From positions 1 through 52,570 of the forward strand of contig JACZXH010000016.1 in assembly GCA_022571715.1 (NCBI GenBank): DNA of 52,570 nucleotides, given 5' to 3'. Source of the stretch: Bacteroidota bacterium. GTDB taxonomy: Bacteria > Bacteroidota > Bacteroidia > Cytophagales > Cyclobacteriaceae. The position numbers and the translations under genes are program-made. A model generated the notes under the pieces. That model saw nothing but the letters and a program-made list of their open reading frames with translations, did not search any database and had not been told where the DNA came from. Below are positions 25,662-33,920 of this stretch, piece after piece; the stretch's first letter is position 1; every line of letters starts with the position of its first letter.

Positions 25662-26351
25662 ATGAAAAAATACGTCTATCCATTTCTATTAAGTGTGTTG
25701 GTACTACTTTGTGTATCTATTGATTCCATTGCGCAAAAAGAGACAAGGGATTTACCGGAATTTACGATGATTTCGTTTTCGATTTCGGGGCATCTGTATA
25801 TCAGGCAGGGTAACAAACAAAGTGTAGTGCTTGAAGGCGATGACCTGGATGAGATTGAAACGGAAGTATCAGGTAGTAGATTGAAAATCAAAAGGGAAAA
25901 CAGCATCTGGAAATGGAATAACAAACGCGTAGATGTTTATATTACATTAAGGAAACTGGAAGGTGTATACGTAAGCGGATCGGGAAAAGTAACCGGAGAG
26001 TCAAAATTTGTAATGGAGGAAATGGATATTTCAGTAAGCGGATCGGGTAATGTCGAGCTTGAGTTGGAAGCGGGTGCCATTGATACGAGTATTTCGGGAT
26101 CAGGGAAAATCAAGCTGGAAGGTAATACGAAAGATATAAAAATTTCTATCAGCGGATCGGGCCGGATGTCGGCGGAAGACCTCCGGTCGGAAAGGTGCAA
26201 AATCAGAATCAGCGGGTCAGGGTCGTGCCGGATTTATGTGACCGAAGAAATTGATGCGCGTGTGAGCGGTTCGGGCAATATTTACTATCGGGGAAATCCG
26301 GATAAAGTATACCGCCATGCATCCGGCAGTGGGAGTATTAAAAAAATGTGA
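25662..26351 (+). CDS. GIN-domain (DUF2807, auto-transporter adhesin head-like) secreted protein
   Basis: A 229-residue exported protein: signal peptide (about 1-24, SIDSIAQ) then a single DUF2807/GIN domain, a right-handed beta-helix-like fold. The diagnostic SGSG repeats occur at regular spacing: YVSGSGKVTG, SVSGSGNVEL, SISGSGKIKL, SISGSGRMSA, RISGSGSCRI, RVSGSGNIYY and HASGSGSIKKM. Typical of Bacteroidota periplasmic or surface proteins; a role in adhesion has been proposed for the family but not shown here. Stands alone. Confidence 0.9.
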   Translation: MKKYVYPFLLSVLVLLCVSIDSIAQKETRDLPEFTMISFSISGHLYIRQGNKQSVVLEGDDLDEIETEVSGSRLKIKRENSIWKWNNKRVDVYITLRKLEGVYVSGSGKVTGESKFVMEEMDISVSGSGNVELELEAGAIDTSISGSGKIKLEGNTKDIKISISGSGRMSAEDLRSERCKIRISGSGSCRIYVTEEIDARVSGSGNIYYRGNPDKVYRHASGSGSIKKM

Positions 26352-26515
26352 TGATTTTTTCTTGTAGAAGTATCACAAATAGCCTCAATCTTCCAAGCTT
26401 CCAAGTCCATTCTCAGAGTGTAGCGAAGAGGCTCAATAGTATGTTCCTTTAAAACGTTGTAATAAAGATTTTCCTCCCGGAAAATCGGGATCGAAATGAC
26501 AGAGTCAAATAATAA

Positions 26516-27025
26516 TCAAACCTTTGTCCTTACCTTTTCCCAGTCTTTTATCTGCCAGCATACGTGACCGGTACAAAGTTTGTTGTTATCTGCATCAAAT
26601 ATTTCAACCTGGCAGTCTACTTCCACAGCTCCGTACTGTGCTACCGGATTGCTCACCTGCTCCTCAATCCATTTATCAGACACTTCAAAACGGACATGTG
26701 CATCGGTTTTACCCTGGTAGTGGTATTCCATTTCAATTTTTTTCATAATGATACGGTACTTTCTGAATTCCAACGATGTAAGCAACGTTAGTCCTGTAAC
26801 GTATTCAGTGAGAGTGGCAAGGGCGCAGGCATGTAAGCCTTTTATATGATTCAGGTTTTTCCTGATATACGGAAGTATCATCACCAAGCCTTTTTCTTCT
26901 ACCTTTTCAATCAGAAACCTATGGGGTTTGTTGAAAGGTATAATATGCCACATGATCCGGTTTAACAACCACAGATGGAATGCGGACTTTTTGGCTTTCA
27001 GAAATAATTTAGAAGGGTCTTTCAT
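26516..27025 (-). CDS. DUF4442 hot-dog-fold protein (PaaI-like thioesterase relative)
   Basis: A 169-residue protein. It opens with a hydrophobic, basic N-terminal helix region (KSAFHLWLLNRIMWHIIPF) and continues with a hot-dog fold: KGLVMILPYIRKNLNHIKGLHACALATLTEYVTG and the paired strands IIMKKIEMEYHYQGKTDAHV and EVDCQVEIFDADNNKLCTGHV. The HIKGLHACA..T..E pattern corresponds to the active-site helix of PaaI-like proteins. Substrate unknown. It is convergent with the GIN-domain gene. Confidence 0.8.
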   Translation of the reverse strand: MKDPSKLFLKAKKSAFHLWLLNRIMWHIIPFNKPHRFLIEKVEEKGLVMILPYIRKNLNHIKGLHACALATLTEYVTGLTLLTSLEFRKYRIIMKKIEMEYHYQGKTDAHVRFEVSDKWIEEQVSNPVAQYGAVEVDCQVEIFDADNNKLCTGHVCWQIKDWEKVRTKV

Positions 27026-27175
27026 CGGCTTTTGTTTGGTTTATTATAATTTGGCTAGCCTGAATATAAACATATAAAAATATTCCGGGTTATATAATCA
27101 CAAATTTATGATATGAAGAAAAATACGAAGAAATCGTTATAAAACGGTATAAATATATCTGTGGATGTTACTTCA

Positions 27176-27514
27176 AGACCTTTATTTCCAATGTGGAAAC
27201 TCAATCCCGGAGAAGAGGAATTTACTGTAATGCGGATTCGCATAAAAGGAATAGACAACGGTATTTACAGGTATTATGAATATTTATGATAAATATGACG
27301 CCGTGAGGGGCGCCGCTTCAATGGCGAGAACCAAAGGTTAAATGTACACTGCCGCGGCCAATCTTTTACTCGAAAAGAAATTTAACCGAATGGAATTTAT
27401 CCACGAGAATATTTAGGCGAAAAGACCGATAATCTTGAATTTATTCTTGAATATCAAAAGCAAAGACGAATTAATTATCAGTTCATGGAGTTGGAAAATA
27501 GAAATAATTCTTAA
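27176..27514 (+). pseudogene. eroded 3' end of a saccharopine dehydrogenase-like gene
   Basis: Pieces of one protein C-terminus are seen in successive frames. Frame 1: PMWKLNPGEEEFTVMRIR (from about 27188). After a shift: YDKYDAVRGAASMARTKG (about 27288-27341), then an in-frame TAA, then YTAAANLLLEKKFNRMEF. After another shift: YPREYLGEKTDNLEFILEYQ, ending at TAA 27512-27514. This order and the SMARTxG..TAA..LLL core match the C-terminal part of Bacteroidota saccharopine dehydrogenase/reductase. At least two frameshifts and an internal stop make it non-functional, and the N-terminal two thirds are missing. It directly precedes nhaC. Confidence 0.75.
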
Positions 27515-27532
27515 TTTGACGGCTTTTGTAAG

Positions 27533-29017
27533 ATGGATACTAAAGAAATAACACTAAAAACTCCACGGAAGCCTACGCTTTTCCTGTCGATTATACCCTT
27601 AGCTGTGCTTATAGCCCTGCTGGGAACGAATGTTTACCTCTTTGGAGACGATACCCTTTCAGGTTCAAACCAGATAGCATTGTTACTGGCAGCAACTGTT
27701 GCCGGGGTGATCGCTGTAAAACTGGGTTACGACTGGCTTGAAATCCAGAAAGGCGTTGTAAAATCAATAAGCTCCGCCATGTCTGCTATTCTCATTCTGT
27801 TGCTGATAGGTTCCCTGTCGGGCACATGGCTCATCAGTGGGGTAGTGCCGGCCATGATTTACTACGGTCTTAAAATCCTGAATCCAACTATTTTTCTGCT
27901 AGCTGCCTGTGTGGTCGCAGCCATTGTTTCACTTGCCACCGGGAGTTCGTGGTCAACTATAGCAACCGTAGGTATTGCACTGCTTGGCATAGGTAAGGCA
28001 TTGGGTCTCGAGGAAGGATTAATAGCAGGAGCGATCATTTCCGGTGCGTATTTCGGAGATAAAATGTCACCATTATCTGACACTACAAATCTGGCTCCGG
28101 CCATGGCAGGTACCGACCTGTTTACACATATCAGGTACATGATCCATACAACCGGGCCTTCTATTGGGATAACCCTTCTTATCTTTCTTGTATGGGGGTT
28201 CTTTATTGACGTCGGTCCGGCGTCCAATGATATTCCTGGAATCCTGGCATCCATCGACAACACATTCAACATCAACCCGCTGTTGTTCATTGTACCGGTT
28301 CTGGTTATTGGTATGATCGTTAAAAAAGTTCCGGCATTACCGGCTCTCCTGGCTGGTACCCTGCTCGGCGCACTGGCGGCAGTTATTTTCCAACCTCATA
28401 TCTTCGATAACATATCCGGAATTACAGATGGTAATAATCTGAAGTCCGGGTACATAGCCATTATGAAGGCAATGTATACCAGGATAAGCATAACTACTGA
28501 TAATGAAATGGTCAATAATCTCCTTTCAACTGGAGGTATGGCAGGCATGCTCAATACAATCTGGCTTATACTGACAGCTATGGTTTTTGGCGGTGTCATG
28601 GAATCGGCACACATGCTTCAGCGTATTGCCTCACAAATTATCAAGCTCGCTCACTCGACAGGCTCACTTATTGCCGCCACGGCCGGCACTTGCATATTTT
28701 TTAATGTTACTGCCTCCGATCAATATCTGGCAATTGTGGTTCCCGGCCGGATGTTCCGGACTGCTTTCAAGGACAAGAGTTTAAAACCTGAAGTGTTAAG
28801 CAGAACCCTGGAAGACTCAGGGACGGTCACGTCGGTACTGGTGCCCTGGAACACATGCGGGGCCACCCAATCCACCGTTCTGGGTGTGGCTACACTCACG
28901 TATGCACCATTCTGCTTCTTTAATATTATCAGCCCGTTCATGACCATCATTTTTGGCTATTTTAATATCAAGATCAGGCGCATAAAACCTGAAGAGCAGC
29001 AAAAAATTGCTGCTTAA
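27533..29017 (+). CDS. nhaC: Na+/H+ antiporter, NhaC family
   Basis: A 494-residue integral membrane antiporter with about 12 helices. Family segments: ATGSSWSTIATVGIALLGIG (about 143-162), ISGAYFGDKMSPLSDTTNLAPAMAGTDLF (about 169-197), and GTCIFFNVTASDQYLAIVVPGRMF plus SGTVTSVLVPWNTCGATQS in the C-terminal half. The polar residues inside DKMSPLSDTTN are those expected in the ion path. It probably exchanges sodium (or lithium) for protons. ATG 27533 is 18 bases after the saccharopine dehydrogenase remnant. The next gene follows 2 bases after its stop, suggesting co-transcription. Confidence 0.93.
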   Translation: MDTKEITLKTPRKPTLFLSIIPLAVLIALLGTNVYLFGDDTLSGSNQIALLLAATVAGVIAVKLGYDWLEIQKGVVKSISSAMSAILILLLIGSLSGTWLISGVVPAMIYYGLKILNPTIFLLAACVVAAIVSLATGSSWSTIATVGIALLGIGKALGLEEGLIAGAIISGAYFGDKMSPLSDTTNLAPAMAGTDLFTHIRYMIHTTGPSIGITLLIFLVWGFFIDVGPASNDIPGILASIDNTFNINPLLFIVPVLVIGMIVKKVPALPALLAGTLLGALAAVIFQPHIFDNISGITDGNNLKSGYIAIMKAMYTRISITTDNEMVNNLLSTGGMAGMLNTIWLILTAMVFGGVMESAHMLQRIASQIIKLAHSTGSLIAATAGTCIFFNVTASDQYLAIVVPGRMFRTAFKDKSLKPEVLSRTLEDSGTVTSVLVPWNTCGATQSTVLGVATLTYAPFCFFNIISPFMTIIFGYFNIKIRRIKPEEQQKIAA

Positions 29018-29019
29018 TT

Positions 29020-29598
29020 ATGTTTAATAACGAAATTTCCCATGAGGAAGTTAATGCGCTTCCTTTATTAAGATTCGAAGGTAAAACTTTCGTTATTTCT
29101 AACAACAAGGGATTGTACAATACTTTTGATGAGATAAACCGCGCATCGTTTGTCGGATTCGATACCGAAACAAAACCCAATTTTATAAAAGGCAGATCAA
29201 ACAGTGTCGCCCTCATCCAGATCGCCCTGGAAAAAAAAGTTTTTCTGATTCGCATAAATAAAACAGGACTTGTAAACGAGATATGCTCGTTTTTCGAATC
29301 CGGTGTCTGTAAAATCGGCATTGCTTTGCATGACGATATTAAAGCGCTTCGGCAGGTGAAGATGTTTGATCCAAGAGAATTTATCAATTTGAATGTCCTG
29401 ACTGCTGAGATGGGTATTAAAAATCAGGGTATCCGTAAACTTGCCGGAATCATTCTGGAAGGGAGAGTATCCAAAAGCCAGCAGTTATCTAACTGGGAAA
29501 ACGAACGGCTTACCGGATCCCAGATAAACTATGCAGCCACCGACGCCTGGGTATGCTGGAAAATGTATGCCAAGTTACAAAAAGAGGGATACGTTTGA
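29020..29598 (+). CDS. RNase D-like 3'-5' exonuclease domain protein
   Basis: A 192-residue single-domain DEDDy exonuclease. Exo I is FVGFDTETKPNF (D48, E50), Exo II is CKIGIALHDDIKAL (around 107-120) and Exo III is INYAATDAWVCWKMY (Tyr and Asp, around 170-184). No HRDC domain, so it is shorter than Escherichia coli RNase D and resembles the stand-alone 3'-5' exonucleases common in Bacteroidota. Likely acts on RNA or DNA ends; substrate unknown. Two bases downstream of nhaC. Confidence 0.9.
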   Translation: MFNNEISHEEVNALPLLRFEGKTFVISNNKGLYNTFDEINRASFVGFDTETKPNFIKGRSNSVALIQIALEKKVFLIRINKTGLVNEICSFFESGVCKIGIALHDDIKALRQVKMFDPREFINLNVLTAEMGIKNQGIRKLAGIILEGRVSKSQQLSNWENERLTGSQINYAATDAWVCWKMYAKLQKEGYV

Positions 29599-29795
29599 AA
29601 ACCAGCTCACATTGCGAATAATTAAATCGCCTGAAACAGCAATATAAAAAATCATATTCTTTTCCTGCAATTCATACTATTTAAATCCGAATCAGCATCC
29701 AGCCCTTTTGAGGTGTACATCAATGACCGGAAGTGTACGAATATGACCACTTTTATAAGCGCTCAAATTATGTAATTATCTGATTTACTGTAAGA

Positions 29796-29803
29796 TATAT
29801 TTG
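29796..29803 (+). promoter_or_regulatory. candidate -7 promoter element (TATATTTG)
   Basis: Perfect match to TAnnTTTG, 53 bases before the ATG of the small exported protein. The -33 element is not evident. Confidence 0.35.
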
Positions 29804-29856
29804 TGGCATATTGATTGGTTTGTATTAGCTGGTCAAAAACTCAAAATAATAAAATA

Positions 29857-30198
29857 ATGAAAAAATTACGAAAAAGTTTAAATGGAATAAGTATTGCAAT
29901 AGCTGTTGTAATGCTGACAGTTACAGGCACCTTAACCTATGCCAATCCTAATGTAGATAATAAAAACTCCGACTCGTTGAAAACAGATGATCCTGTAATT
30001 AATGAAATTTATTTTACTGATCAGGAATGCTCGGATTGCAAATTCATCACCATTATTAATATGAATGATGAGATTGTTTATGATAAGTTAGTAAAAGACA
30101 GTAAGCACATAAAGGACCAAAAGTTGTTGAAACTTTTAGCTAAAAGTGATTTTATGATGAGAAATTATATCACGGATTACTATATACTTTCCAATTAA
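29857..30198 (+). CDS. small exported protein of unknown function
   Basis: A 113-residue protein with a Sec signal peptide (MKKLRKSLNGISIAIAVVML, cleavage near TYA-N). The mature part has one Cys pair, DQECSDCKFI, and the rest is acidic and lysine-rich with the strand TIINMNDEIVYDKL. I do not recognise the family. The frame opens earlier at 29815, but ATG 29857 gives the signal peptide a normal start. It is flanked by a candidate -7 element upstream and a strong terminator downstream, so it is a monocistronic gene and probably real. Confidence 0.7.
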   Translation: MKKLRKSLNGISIAIAVVMLTVTGTLTYANPNVDNKNSDSLKTDDPVINEIYFTDQECSDCKFITIINMNDEIVYDKLVKDSKHIKDQKLLKLLAKSDFMMRNYITDYYILSN

Positions 30199-30224
30199 CC
30201 AGTTATCCTACAACGTGATCCGGA

Positions 30225-30254
30225 GGCGCTTAACTTAATAAGCGCCTTTTTTTT
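30225..30254 (+). terminator. rho-independent terminator
   Basis: GGCGCTTA / TAAGCGCC, a perfect 8-bp stem with a six-base loop, followed by eight T. It ends the small exported protein gene and insulates the SLC13 gene. Confidence 0.93.
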
Positions 30255-30298
30255 ATGTGTTTTATTAAGTTACTTCGCTGCAAAAGGAGTTCTCAAAA

Positions 30299-31774
30299 TT
30301 GTTCTCGCTCAATAAAGACATACAATTATTTAAAATAATCGGGTTGTTTCTCGGTCCGGTTTTCTTTTTACTGGTCGTTTTTGGCTCGGAAGATTCCATG
30401 CTTGCACCCGAAGCATGGAAAGTGCTCGGACTGGCTGCATGGATGGTGACCTGGTGGGTTTCAGAAGCGGTTCCGATTCCTGTAACTGCTTTACTTCCGC
30501 TCATAATGTTTCCGATACTTGGTGTTTTCGATATTAAAGAATCTACCGCTCCCTATGCCAGTCCCATTATTTTTCTTTTTATGGGTGGCTTTTTTATTGC
30601 ACTGGGACTTGAAAAGCATGGATTACATAAGCGTATTGCCTTAAACCTGATCCGCATTACCGGTACGCATGCAAACGGAATTATTCTGGGGTTTATGATA
30701 GCCACAGCATTTCTCAGCATGTGGATAAGCAATACGGCCACTACCGTGATGATGCTGCCAATCGCCATGTCGGTTATCGACCTGATGGTAGAAAGTGATT
30801 TGACGCAACAGAAAGACCATAACCCACGTTCATTCCAGGTGTTTTCAGTGGGGCTTTTATTAAGTATCGCCTATTCAGCAAATATTGGAGGCACAGCCAC
30901 CATTATAGGCACACCACCTAACATTGTACTTGTGGGCTATTTGAATGAATTTATTGACTATGAAATGGAGTTCAGCAAATGGATGCTAATTGGTATTCCC
31001 ATCAGCTGTACAATGCTTATGCTTACGTATCTTTTGATCACAAAGGTGCTTTTTCCAAACCGATTGGGTGTAATCAAAGGATCCGGAGACGTTTTGAGGA
31101 AACAGTTGCTGGAATTGGGTAAAATGAGCACTGAAGAGCGTCTTGTGGCCTTTATTTTTGCTATGACAGCTTTGGGATGGATATTTAAAAAATACATCAA
31201 TTTATTATTAGGTGGAGAATTCCTGAATGACACCGTAACTGCTATGTCCGGTGGCTTATTAATGTTTTTGGTTCCGGTTAATCTGAAAAAAGGAATATTT
31301 CTGATGAAATGGGAAGATACCCGGCGAATGCCATGGGGTATCCTTATCCTTTTTGGAGGTGGTTTGTGTCTGGCCAAGGGTATGGAAACCACAGGTTTGA
31401 TTCAGCTTATCGGCGACGCCATTTCCGGCAGCGGTCATTTACAAATATGGCTGATCACAACAATTTTGATCACGATAATGTTGTTCATGACTGAATTGAT
31501 GAGTAATGTAGCGTTGACTACGATCTTCATCCCTGTTGTAATTGGTATTGCAACAGGATTTGGCCTCAATCCGGTTTTGGTAACTATTCCTGTGACAATG
31601 GCTGCAAGCTGCGCATTTATGATGCCTATTTCCACGCCTCCAAATGCCATAGTTTTTGCAAGTGGTAAGATCAGGATCAAAGATATGATGAAAGCCGGTT
31701 TTATCCTGAACATTGTAAGCATTGTAGTGCTGGTTATAGCTACCTATAGCATTATTGAATGGGTGTTTGGATGA
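30299..31774 (+). CDS. SLC13/DASS family sodium-coupled anion (dicarboxylate-type) transporter
   Basis: A 491-residue membrane transporter. The two DASS signature loops are present: MWISNTATTVMMLPIAM (first half) and MPISTPPNAIVFASGKI (second half), along with GGTATIIGTPPNIVLVGYL. Members take up succinate, citrate or related anions with sodium; the substrate cannot be fixed. Start: no ATG fits, and the TTG at 30299 is preceded 9 bases upstream by AAGGAG (30284-30289), one of the few clear Shine-Dalgarno sites in the window. Confidence 0.92.
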   Translation: MFSLNKDIQLFKIIGLFLGPVFFLLVVFGSEDSMLAPEAWKVLGLAAWMVTWWVSEAVPIPVTALLPLIMFPILGVFDIKESTAPYASPIIFLFMGGFFIALGLEKHGLHKRIALNLIRITGTHANGIILGFMIATAFLSMWISNTATTVMMLPIAMSVIDLMVESDLTQQKDHNPRSFQVFSVGLLLSIAYSANIGGTATIIGTPPNIVLVGYLNEFIDYEMEFSKWMLIGIPISCTMLMLTYLLITKVLFPNRLGVIKGSGDVLRKQLLELGKMSTEERLVAFIFAMTALGWIFKKYINLLLGGEFLNDTVTAMSGGLLMFLVPVNLKKGIFLMKWEDTRRMPWGILILFGGGLCLAKGMETTGLIQLIGDAISGSGHLQIWLITTILITIMLFMTELMSNVALTTIFIPVVIGIATGFGLNPVLVTIPVTMAASCAFMMPISTPPNAIVFASGKIRIKDMMKAGFILNIVSIVVLVIATYSIIEWVFG

Positions 31775-31965
31775 GCCAATTCTCTTGTTGTAAAATGCTT
31801 GTGATATTACAGGTAATATGCCGCATCAGTAGTGTTTGAATCGCTTCATTTTGAAAATGGCTAAAAGGAACATCATATTGCAATCCAGTATACACAAAAT
31901 GCAATTTTATACTATATTTAAGGTTGAAGCGGATACGCATAATGTAGATAAGGAGCATTGAGTGA

Positions 31966-31990
31966 CGTTTAGCCAAATGTTGGCTGCCAT
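31966..31990. repeat. short palindromic motif at the left edge of the cassette-like gene
   Basis: AGCCAA-ATG-TTGGCT (31971-31985) is a perfect inverted repeat, followed by GCCAT. The string TGTTGGCTGCCAT reappears inverted and slightly expanded (ATGGCAATGCAGCCAACA, 32561-32578) just after the next gene. The preceding intergenic stretch from 31775 holds nothing else recognisable. Confidence 0.55.
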
Positions 31991-32013
31991 ACCGATTTTA
32001 ATGACTTGAAAAG

Positions 32014-32562
32014 ATGGTCGAATCAATTGAATCTAGGTCTAGAAAACTTGATGTATCGAATGCAATTGAAGCGGTAACAATTAATGAATTTAAGTCGATA
32101 ATCTATGATCACAAAGGTGCCGCTTTCTCAAAATTCCTGCTACTGGCCGTAGGTATTGAATATCTTGGAGCTTGCTTAGACGACTTTCCTTTTGACGAAC
32201 CCAAAGAATCAGAAAATAGATTCAATAAATCTTTGAAGAAATTATTTCCGAAATCCTACGATAAATTCGCCAAGAAATCGGCAAAAGTGTATTTGTTTAA
32301 GGAATTTAGATGTCCTTTTGTACATCAACTTAGGCCAGGTAAGAAGATCTCATTAACTCACCGATTAGAATCTAAAAAAGAAGGGACATCGCATCTTCAC
32401 TATATCAAAAATGGTGGTCTTGTTCTCGTTTTGGAAGACTTATTCGACGACTTTGAGAAAGCTAGCAAAAAACTAATTAATGACTTTAAAACAGGCAAAG
32501 TGACAAACAAAAAAGGTGAAGCGAACTTCCTTGTGGTAACTAGTATCAGAAACAATGAATAA
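32014..32562 (+). CDS. orphan hypothetical protein, HEPN-like
   Basis: A 182-residue soluble, mostly helical protein I do not recognise with certainty. It has a helix FSKFLLLAVGIEYLGACLDD (about 38-57) and then EFRCPFVHQLRPGK (about 97-110), where R99 and H104 give an R-x4-H motif in a setting similar to HEPN RNase/nucleotide-binding domains. A tail of beta-type sequence (LVLVLEDLFDD) and a helix follow. It is bordered by related short repeats on both sides and by a large stem-loop, like a gene in a cassette. AT content and lack of operon partners fit recent acquisition. HEPN assignment is inference from motif only. Confidence 0.6.
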   Translation: MVESIESRSRKLDVSNAIEAVTINEFKSIIYDHKGAAFSKFLLLAVGIEYLGACLDDFPFDEPKESENRFNKSLKKLFPKSYDKFAKKSAKVYLFKEFRCPFVHQLRPGKKISLTHRLESKKEGTSHLHYIKNGGLVLVLEDLFDDFEKASKKLINDFKTGKVTNKKGEANFLVVTSIRNNE

Positions 32563-32697
32563 TGGCAATGCAGCCAACACAGGGCTATAAACCATGGCTA
32601 AAAAAGTGGTTATTTTCTAACGGTCTTTGATTTTTCCTTAGGTTTTAGATACTTTGTTAGGAAATGTAAAACCACGGCTCATAGCCTGATACGTTGT
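32561..32697. repeat. large imperfect stem-loop, attC-like
   Basis: GCCAACAC-like left end (32571-32580), then arm GGCTATAAACCATGG (32583-32597). The right arm is CCACGGCTCATAGCC (32672-32686; 12 of 15 positions pair) followed by CGTTGT (32692-32697). Inside, GTGGTT..TAAC (32606 onward) pairs with GTTAGG..AACCAC (to about 32675). A long hairpin with AAC / GTT outer ends directly after a gene is the layout of integron attC sites, but the core boxes do not match the standard consensus exactly. The remaining bases to 32808 contain nothing else recognised. Confidence 0.5.
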
Positions 32698-32808
32698 ATA
32701 TCCTTAAATCAACCAAGCTGAAAAATGAGAAATACTCCTAATCGATTTAAAAATATGAATTTAGACTGTTAATAGCGGAAATAATAATCGTTTAATTCGT
32801 AAGTGTCC

Positions 32809-33188
32809 ATGATCAATAAATACAACAACTTACCAAATGAACTGATTGATTTTTGGCAAGATACTAACTCGATACCAATAAAAGCCCTTGCCTCACCGAC
32901 TCGACCCCTACCCGAAATTGGATTGAAAGGGAGAGCGGATTGCCATGGTTAAAGCTACAACTGCCTCCTCATACTGAAGCGCTGAAGGAAGCTCAAGCGA
33001 TAGACAAATTTTATGAAACACCGACCCGAAAGTTCATCCTGGATGCATGTCAATATGTCTGCATGGCCTTGGGACCATTTGAAACGCTTGGACCAAGGAG
33101 CTATGGATATGAGTCCGATGAAACGGCTCCTTATCACTGGACGGAAATAACCCGGTCTCTATACCAATATTTGGTATATTTGAAATAA
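32809..33188 (+). pseudogene. broken gene, aspartyl/asparaginyl beta-hydroxylase-like remnant
   Basis: ATG 32809 opens a frame (MINKYNNLPNELIDFWQDT...) that stops at about 32950 after 46 codons. A second frame, open from about 32870, continues as NWIERESGLPWLKLQLP (about 32920), then ALKEAQAIDKFYETPTRK, then SYGYESDETAPYHWTEIT and ends at 33188. The PWLKL..P...ALKEA and YGY...APYHWTEI blocks recall the short 2-oxoglutarate-dependent aspartyl/asparaginyl hydroxylase-like proteins. The two frames together would make a normal N-terminus plus domain, so I read this as one gene broken by a frameshift. Family assignment is from memory and tentative. Confidence 0.45.
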
Positions 33189-33198
33189 AATTTACATT

Positions 33199-33444
33199 AT
33201 GCCAAAAAATACATCAATTACTTTAGGTGAATATTTCGAGCAAATCATTCAAAATAGTATTAAATCAGGAAGATATGCTTCCGTAAGTGAAGTGGTTAGA
33301 GCTGGATTGCGATTGGTGGACGAAGAAGAGAAAAAGATTCGACTATTAAGAGCCGCAATTGAAGCTGGTGAAAAAAGTGGATATGTCAAAAACTTTGACC
33401 CTATTAAGCATTTAGCAGAATTAAATAGAAAATATGCTAAATGA
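33199..33444 (+). CDS. parD: ParD-family antitoxin of a type II toxin-antitoxin pair
   Basis: An 81-residue ribbon-helix-helix antitoxin: NTSITLGEYFEQIIQNSIKS forms the strand and first helix, GRYASVSEVVRAGLRLVDEE the second helix and dimer core, and the C-terminal acidic/basic helix (KIRLLRAAIEAGEKSGYVKN) wraps the toxin in this family. It lies immediately upstream of the toxin, whose ATG overlaps its TGA stop. ParD binds its own promoter and neutralises ParE. Only 10 bases separate it from the broken gene before it. Confidence 0.92.
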   Translation: MPKNTSITLGEYFEQIIQNSIKSGRYASVSEVVRAGLRLVDEEEKKIRLLRAAIEAGEKSGYVKNFDPIKHLAELNRKYAK

Positions 33445-33740
33445 AATATAGTTATGAATTAAGCGAACTCGCCAAACTTGATTTAGAAGATATTTGGATA
33501 TATACAGTCAAAAGGTGGTCTCTCAACCAAGCAAATGAATATTATGAGTTAATAATAGATGAGATTATAGAAATCTGTAAAAACCCTCAACTCGGAAAAT
33601 CTATAGAACGAATAAAGAAGTTGCATAGACTCAGAAAGATTAAATCACATCTAATAATTTATAAGATTGATAATAAAACGGTTTACGTAAATAGAATACT
33701 ACATAAAAAAATGGAAATAAACTCAAAACTAAATGAATAA
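33441..33740 (+). CDS. parE: ParE/RelE-superfamily toxin
   Basis: A 99-residue toxin of the ParE/RelE fold: YELSELAKLDLEDIWIYTVKRWS (helical hairpin), then ICKNPQLGKSIERIKKLHRLRK and the strands SHLIIYKIDNKTVYVNRILHKKME. ParE toxins inhibit DNA gyrase; family members cannot be separated from RelE types by sequence alone, but pairing with a ParD antitoxin supports ParE. Start ATG overlaps the antitoxin stop (ATGA), normal for these operons. Confidence 0.9.
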   Translation: MKYSYELSELAKLDLEDIWIYTVKRWSLNQANEYYELIIDEIIEICKNPQLGKSIERIKKLHRLRKIKSHLIIYKIDNKTVYVNRILHKKMEINSKLNE

Positions 33741-33843
33741 GTCACCCTACAATCGAGTAGTTGGCTCCGTCATCCACTACTCCGCATAAAGACCTGTATT
33801 GTTTTTTCTTTCGTTCATTTTCTTGACACAAAACGAACCAACC

Positions 33844-33891
33844 CCGAAGGTCCAACGGTCCTTTAGGACTCCTTCGGAGACTCCCATGGAG
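33844..33891. repeat. cluster of small nested hairpins
   Basis: CCGAAGG (33844-33850) pairs with CCTTCGG (33871-33877). Inside and after it are three tandem mini-hairpins: GTCC-TTTA-GGAC (33858-33869), CTCC-TTC-GGAG (33869-33879) and CTCC-CAT-GGAG (33881-33891). Purpose unknown; lies between parE and the terminator. Confidence 0.5.
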
Positions 33892-33920
33892 GATCCCTAC
33901 GGAAACAGGAAAACAGTTAA

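Noticed and set aside
25662-26351. Repeated SGSG coding units considered as a DNA repeat array
   Set aside because: They are protein-level repeats of the GIN/DUF2807 fold with variable codons, not a DNA repeat.
33199-33740. Insertion sequence at the accessory patch
   Set aside because: No transposase, terminal inverted repeats or target duplications are visible; cassette-like recombination explains the repeats better.
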